Of a DNA stretch of 64,000 nucleotides, positions 60,607 through 64,000 are shown one piece after another (the first letter of the stretch is position 1; every line of letters begins with the position of its first letter). Origin of the DNA: CAYSCZ01 sp051155775 (GTDB lineage: Bacteria; Bacteroidota; Bacteroidia; Cytophagales; Cyclobacteriaceae); assembly GCA_051155775.1 (NCBI GenBank), contig DAXETV010000024.1:34228-98227 (forward strand), read 5' to 3'. Both the position numbers and the translations under genes were made by a program. Under the pieces are notes generated by a model. The model saw nothing but the letters and a program-made list of their open reading frames with translations, had not been told where the DNA came from and did no database searches.

Positions 60607-61873
60607 TAAAAGACGGATCAAAAAATTTACGATCACCGAGTAAAGTTCCCATAACTTTACCTGTTAATTCCTGATTAAAAAGTGGTGAATTTGACGACTT
60701 AGATGGATTATTTTCATGAGTTAATGTCCATTTCTTTTCAGGGTCAAGAATGTTTATATTGACAATACTACGATCCTTAATAATTGGATATTCTAGCCCT
60801 AACAGTTTTCTTGGACCATTAATAATTTTGAATAAAAGCTTATCAAAAGAGATTTTCTCTTCCAGTTGTCTAAGCATAGGATAGAATAATGGTAATGTCA
60901 TCATTCCATAAGCTGCATGATCAAACACTACCATTTTACTATCCTGATCCTGAGGTCTATGATCACTTACAATAACATCTATTACATCATCTTTCACGCC
61001 TTCAATGAGAGCTTCTTTATCGGTTTTACTTCTTAAAGGCGGATTTACTTTAAAATTAGCATCAAAATCGATTATATCACTTTCATCAAAAAGTAATTGC
61101 TGGATGGAAACATCACAACTTACTTTTAATCCCTCATCCTTGGCTTTTTTTATTTTCTCAACTGACCTTTCACTGGAAATGGTAGAAAAATGAATTTTTC
61201 CTCCAGTATACCTTAAAATCTCTAAATCCCTTTCAATAATAATTTCTTCAGATAATGATGGGATTCCCCTTAAGCCAAGTTCAGTTGCTTTAACTCCTTC
61301 ATGAATTGAACCGAACTGGTTTAAATAATTGTCTTCAGGTCGCTGAACAAGAAGCCCATCAAATTTTTGAAGATACATTAAACTCTTCAGTAGAATATCC
61401 GGATTCCAGATAGGGTTAATCCCATCAGTAAAAAACCTTGCTCCATGCTCGTTAAGATCTATTAAATCATTAAGATGTTCTCCTTTAGCATCTCTCGTTA
61501 GCGCCGCAGAAAAGTTAATATGAGATGGAAATTCTAAAGACTCAATTGTTTTGCTGAGGTACAAATCATCCTTGTATTGAATAATGGGATATGTGTTAGG
61601 TAAAATAATAACATTTGTAAAACCGCCTATTACCGCGCTTAGTAATCCACTTTCTAAATCCTCCTTATATTCATAGCCTGGATCATTAAAGTGACACCGC
61701 ATATCCAACCAACCTGGGGTTGCAACTAAACCATCACAATCAAAAATATCTATATTTTCCTCTCCTCCTTTTGCAATGTTAATAATGCCATTACTGATTA
61801 ATAAATCTATCTTTTGATTGTTAAGCTTAGAATTATGATCTTTTATTAGTATTGAGCTAAGTACAAAATCCAT
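60593..61873 (-). CDS. Dihydroorotase-like amidohydrolase paralogue with degraded metal site
   Basis: A 426-residue amidohydrolase-fold protein closest to PyrC of the multifunctional type. The metal-binding signature DxHxHxRxPG reads DMRCHFNDPG at 57-66: the first histidine is Arg, and the substrate arginine is Asn. Later ligands are also changed: the HVS histidine becomes Thr (KIHFSTISS near 230), and the VTPHHL histidine becomes Gln (DVSIQQLLF near 255). The late Asp-His of SDHRPQD is kept. Catalysis as dihydroorotase is therefore unlikely; a structural or regulatory role is more plausible. It sits between the BatA-like gene (1-bp overlap) and DUF4199 (14 bp). Confidence 0.82.
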   Translation of the reverse strand: MDFVLSSILIKDHNSKLNNQKIDLLISNGIINIAKGGEENIDIFDCDGLVATPGWLDMRCHFNDPGYEYKEDLESGLLSAVIGGFTNVIILPNTYPIIQYKDDLYLSKTIESLEFPSHINFSAALTRDAKGEHLNDLIDLNEHGARFFTDGINPIWNPDILLKSLMYLQKFDGLLVQRPEDNYLNQFGSIHEGVKATELGLRGIPSLSEEIIIERDLEILRYTGGKIHFSTISSERSVEKIKKAKDEGLKVSCDVSIQQLLFDESDIIDFDANFKVNPPLRSKTDKEALIEGVKDDVIDVIVSDHRPQDQDSKMVVFDHAAYGMMTLPLFYPMLRQLEEKISFDKLLFKIINGPRKLLGLEYPIIKDRSIVNINILDPEKKWTLTHENNPSKSSNSPLFNQELTGKVMGTLLGDRKFFDPSFNAKK

Positions 61874-63876
61874 TATAAAAACCTAATAAAAAGAACTTCT
61901 AATAGTAAAAATACTAAAGCTAAGACTATTGCAATTCTCCACAATTCATCACGCCATTGTAAATTACTGATTTCAGCTTCCAGGGCGTAGTCAGTGCTAT
62001 CATTAATAATAACGTTATCAAAGTCAATAAAAGCTTTTCTTAATTCATCATTATTATATTGAATGAGATCCAATTCCGCTTTTGAATAATTTAAAGCTAA
62101 TTCACTATAAACATTCCCATTATTAATTATCTGGTAAAACCCCGGATTGGCGATTGTAGGGGGTAATTCTAAAATAAGATCTTTGTTGGTCACCCTTTGA
62201 TTTGGAATAAAAGTATCTTCGGTGTTTGCAGGTTTTAGTTCAACTATTTCATTATATAAAGGTCGTTTAGATTTTATGTTGAATAGTCTTTGATTTTGGT
62301 GGTAGTATATTTTGGATTTATTTGATTTAGTGCCAAAAGCAATTTTATATAAGGTAGGAATAAAAATACCATGCTTGTGGAAGTTTGTGTATTGATCTTT
62401 GAGCGGAGAGGTAAAAAAGAATACATTGCCATTATTCTGGGCATTACCTAGAAAAATAAAGCCGTTTTTTAATTTTAGAATATCATCTACATACCCATTA
62501 ACCTGTAAGATTGGTTTAGCAAAAGGCATTTCAACTTTATTAGATTGTTCCTCGAAGATATTTTGGAAAAAAGGATTAATAAATCCATCAGGACTTAGGG
62601 GAAGTTGCTCACCAAGCTTAACATTATTTAGTTTACGACCTAATAGGTTGCTGTATGTTTTTAAGTCTATATTTTCACCGGGTACTATTAACAAATCCTT
62701 TCCTTCGGATAGGAAATTATTTATTTGACTCATTAAACCATTAGGAATACTCTCTAATTCATTTAAAACTAATATTTCTGTGTCATTAAATAAATTGTAA
62801 TTGATATTCCTTATTTTATTACTTGTAAGATTGAATAATGATTTATTTCCGAATGCTTTGCTAATTTGAGTTTTACTATCAATCTCCTTTATCTCCAGTA
62901 TTTTTACTTTTTCAGTATTATCTAATACAAAATAAAACTCATTATCAAATGATACGGGGAAATCATCTATTACTATTGTTCCCCGTACGAAATCTCCTGA
63001 TATATTATTAATATCAAACTCAATATTTTTAATTGAATTAGAATTAATAGAAGTATTTATACTACTTATCTGATCAGAATTTAATAATAATTTTACAGAT
63101 AAGTCTTTGTATGATTTATCACCAACGTTTCTAATTTTTACTGTTAATTGATTATTCTCCCCTTCTATAAACATCGGGTTTTCTAAATAAACACTATCAA
63201 TAAAAACATTAGATTCTTTAGAAGATATATTTATTAAGTTGTAGTAGTTAATAGAATCATTGAAATCATTAAAATCTCCAAATGTTGTTCGCTGAAAATC
63301 CGACAGAACATAAAATATGTCACCCTCAGGGTTAGATGAATAACTTTTTATTTTATTAGAAATTTCTTGAAATGAAGGATTAAAAGTTGAATATTCAATT
63401 TCTGTTAGTCTGTCCATTATCTCAGCTTTTGACAGGTATCTGTTTTTCACAAAGAAATTGTCGTTAGTAATTAACCTAAATCTTGTCGTTTCATTAAAAG
63501 AGTTTGTTAATGTAGATAGGTAATTAATACTTTCCTCTAATGCTGACCTGTTATTGCTTCCGGAACTACTCATGCTCGTTGAGTTGTCAAAATAGATGCT
63601 AACAGAGTTATTATTTGAAATACTCTTATTTTTATCCTCTTTAAGAAATGGATACAAAAAACTCAACATGAGAAAGAACAGAAATAATATTCTTGAGAAA
63701 AGAATTAATAAATATTTTAATTTTCTTTTATTCTGTTTCTCAAAAGTAGCATGTTTTAGAAATTCCAGATTTGAAAATAATATTCTTCTAGTCTTTCTAA
63801 ATGTAAAAAGATGAATAATAATTGGAATAAAAAGAAAAAAAAGCGCCCATATAAAATCGGGAAACAGAAAATTCAC
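61873..63876 (-). CDS. BatA-like membrane protein with von Willebrand A-type domain
   Basis: A 667-residue protein. The N terminus has the BatA pair of helices (about 7-22 and 54-78) with FTFRKTRRILFSNLEFLK between them. A vWA-like domain begins SIYFDNSTSMSSSG near 88, whose DNSTS matches the MIDAS pattern DxSxS. A long periplasmic part follows and one helix ends the protein (about 645-665). Related proteins accompany MoxR-type ATPases in Bat stress systems; no such ATPase gene is adjacent here. The start is GTG at 63876, only four bases after a -7 promoter element, so its mRNA is probably leaderless. Confidence 0.82.
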   Translation of the reverse strand: MNFLFPDFIWALFFLFIPIIIHLFTFRKTRRILFSNLEFLKHATFEKQNKRKLKYLLILFSRILFLFFLMLSFLYPFLKEDKNKSISNNNSVSIYFDNSTSMSSSGSNNRSALEESINYLSTLTNSFNETTRFRLITNDNFFVKNRYLSKAEIMDRLTEIEYSTFNPSFQEISNKIKSYSSNPEGDIFYVLSDFQRTTFGDFNDFNDSINYYNLINISSKESNVFIDSVYLENPMFIEGENNQLTVKIRNVGDKSYKDLSVKLLLNSDQISSINTSINSNSIKNIEFDINNISGDFVRGTIVIDDFPVSFDNEFYFVLDNTEKVKILEIKEIDSKTQISKAFGNKSLFNLTSNKIRNINYNLFNDTEILVLNELESIPNGLMSQINNFLSEGKDLLIVPGENIDLKTYSNLLGRKLNNVKLGEQLPLSPDGFINPFFQNIFEEQSNKVEMPFAKPILQVNGYVDDILKLKNGFIFLGNAQNNGNVFFFTSPLKDQYTNFHKHGIFIPTLYKIAFGTKSNKSKIYYHQNQRLFNIKSKRPLYNEIVELKPANTEDTFIPNQRVTNKDLILELPPTIANPGFYQIINNGNVYSELALNYSKAELDLIQYNNDELRKAFIDFDNVIINDSTDYALEAEISNLQWRDELWRIAIVLALVFLLLEVLFIRFL

Positions 63877-63880
63877 AATT

Positions 63881-63888
63881 CAAAAATA
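63881..63888 (-). promoter_or_regulatory. -7 promoter element of the BatA-like operon
   Basis: On the minus strand TATTTTTG matches TAnnTTTG exactly, four bases before the GTG start. It would drive the six-gene run down to 57479. A well-placed -33 element is not obvious. Confidence 0.5.
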
Positions 63889-63910
63889 TTAACAACATAC
63901 GAGACGACAT

Positions 63911-63940
63911 AAAAAAACCCTCACGATATGTGAGGGTTTG
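63911..63940 (-). terminator. rRNA operon terminator
   Basis: AAACCCTCAC and GTGAGGGTTT form a perfect 10-bp stem with a 5-base loop. On the minus strand it runs into a T tract, just after the 5S rRNA sequence. Confidence 0.9.
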
Positions 63941-63947
63941 TAAAAAA

Positions 63948-64000
63948 CTGGCAACGACTTACTCTCCCACCTGTTACGGCAGTACCATCAGCGCTGAGGG
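63948..64000 (-). rRNA. rrf: 5S ribosomal RNA, 3' part (partial)
   Basis: On the minus strand the last 53 bases contain GATGGTACTGCCGTAACAGG and GTGGGAGAGTAAGTCGTTGC, the conserved loop E/helix IV-V region and 3' end of bacterial 5S rRNA. The gene is transcribed into the window from the right, so an rRNA operon lies beyond position 64000. The exact 3' end is approximate. Confidence 0.9.

Noticed and set aside
1..64000. Insertion sequences, prophage, CRISPR arrays, toxin-antitoxin or defence islands, tRNAs
   Set aside because: I found no transposase, integrase, phage structural gene, regularly spaced repeat or cloverleaf-like sequence; gene content is core metabolism throughout.

Overview
The window comes from a Bacteroidota chromosome, most likely a Cytophagales-type marine or soil bacterium. 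Supporting evidence: proteins with type IX secretion sorting domains, a BatA-type von Willebrand protein, menaquinone synthesis (menA), a three-gene type B succinate dehydrogenase, Na+-translocating NADH:quinone reductase, DUF4199, DUF1343 and DUF5777 families, AT-rich DNA with almost no Shine-Dalgarno sequences, and several exact matches to the Bacteroidota -7 promoter element TAnnTTTG. It is ordinary, densely packed housekeeping chromosome. I see no insertion sequence, prophage, CRISPR array or tRNA; the only stable RNA gene is the 3' end of a 5S rRNA running off the right edge.

Layout. 1-9.2 kb: end of a flavin disulphide oxidoreductase, mtaB, an AhpD-like protein, a sterol-desaturase-like hydroxylase, a sirtuin without its zinc cysteines, VOC and SDR enzymes, a NamZ-type muramidase, a FtsX/LolE-like permease and a DPM1-like glycosyltransferase. 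9.3-16 kb: arginine decarboxylase facing a plus-strand run of two guanidino-modifying hydrolases, argS and menA. 16-22.3 kb: a universal stress protein, an eIF1/SUI1-like factor, hisGDCB and a TerB-like protein. 22.3-26.6 kb (minus): a four-helix membrane protein, a small coiled-coil protein, then an aromatic amino acid operon (aminotransferase, tyrA, DAHP synthase/chorismate mutase). 26.7-34.8 kb: mixed metabolic and envelope genes (SRPBCC-GyrI fusion, sulfotransferase, ppa, metallophosphoesterase, DUF418, sugar dehydrogenase lipoprotein, TonB-like). 34.8-39.4 kb (minus): nqrABCDE without nqrF. 39.5-45.5 kb (minus): cmk, an unlisted 48-residue lipoprotein, fabD, a DCC protein, a 957-residue T9SS type B secreted protein and the debris of a related gene. 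45.7-50.4 kb: sdhCAB and an rRNA methyltransferase. 50.4-53.4 kb (minus): bioFDA. 53.5-57.4 kb: an LpxR-like deacylase, beta-barrels and a cytochrome/lipoprotein/DUF5777 set. 57.5-63.9 kb (minus): BatA-like protein, dihydroorotase-like protein, two DUF4199 proteins and two glycosyltransferases. 63.9-64 kb: rRNA operon terminator and 5S.

The most striking element is a compact transcription attenuator before the aromatic amino acid operon (26446-26611, minus strand). A good promoter is followed almost immediately by a 23-codon leader peptide with seven consecutive Tyr/Phe codons. Its last codons carry a 9-base segment exactly complementary to the loop of a GC-rich terminator just before the first structural gene. 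This is a complete ribosome-stalling switch built on what looks like a leaderless mRNA.

Other points of interest are loss of zinc ligands in three enzymes of normally zinc-binding families, a degenerate dihydroorotase paralogue, a metallophosphoesterase frame with no usable start codon, three 11-bp direct repeats before a TonB-like gene, and recurring convergent gene overlaps.
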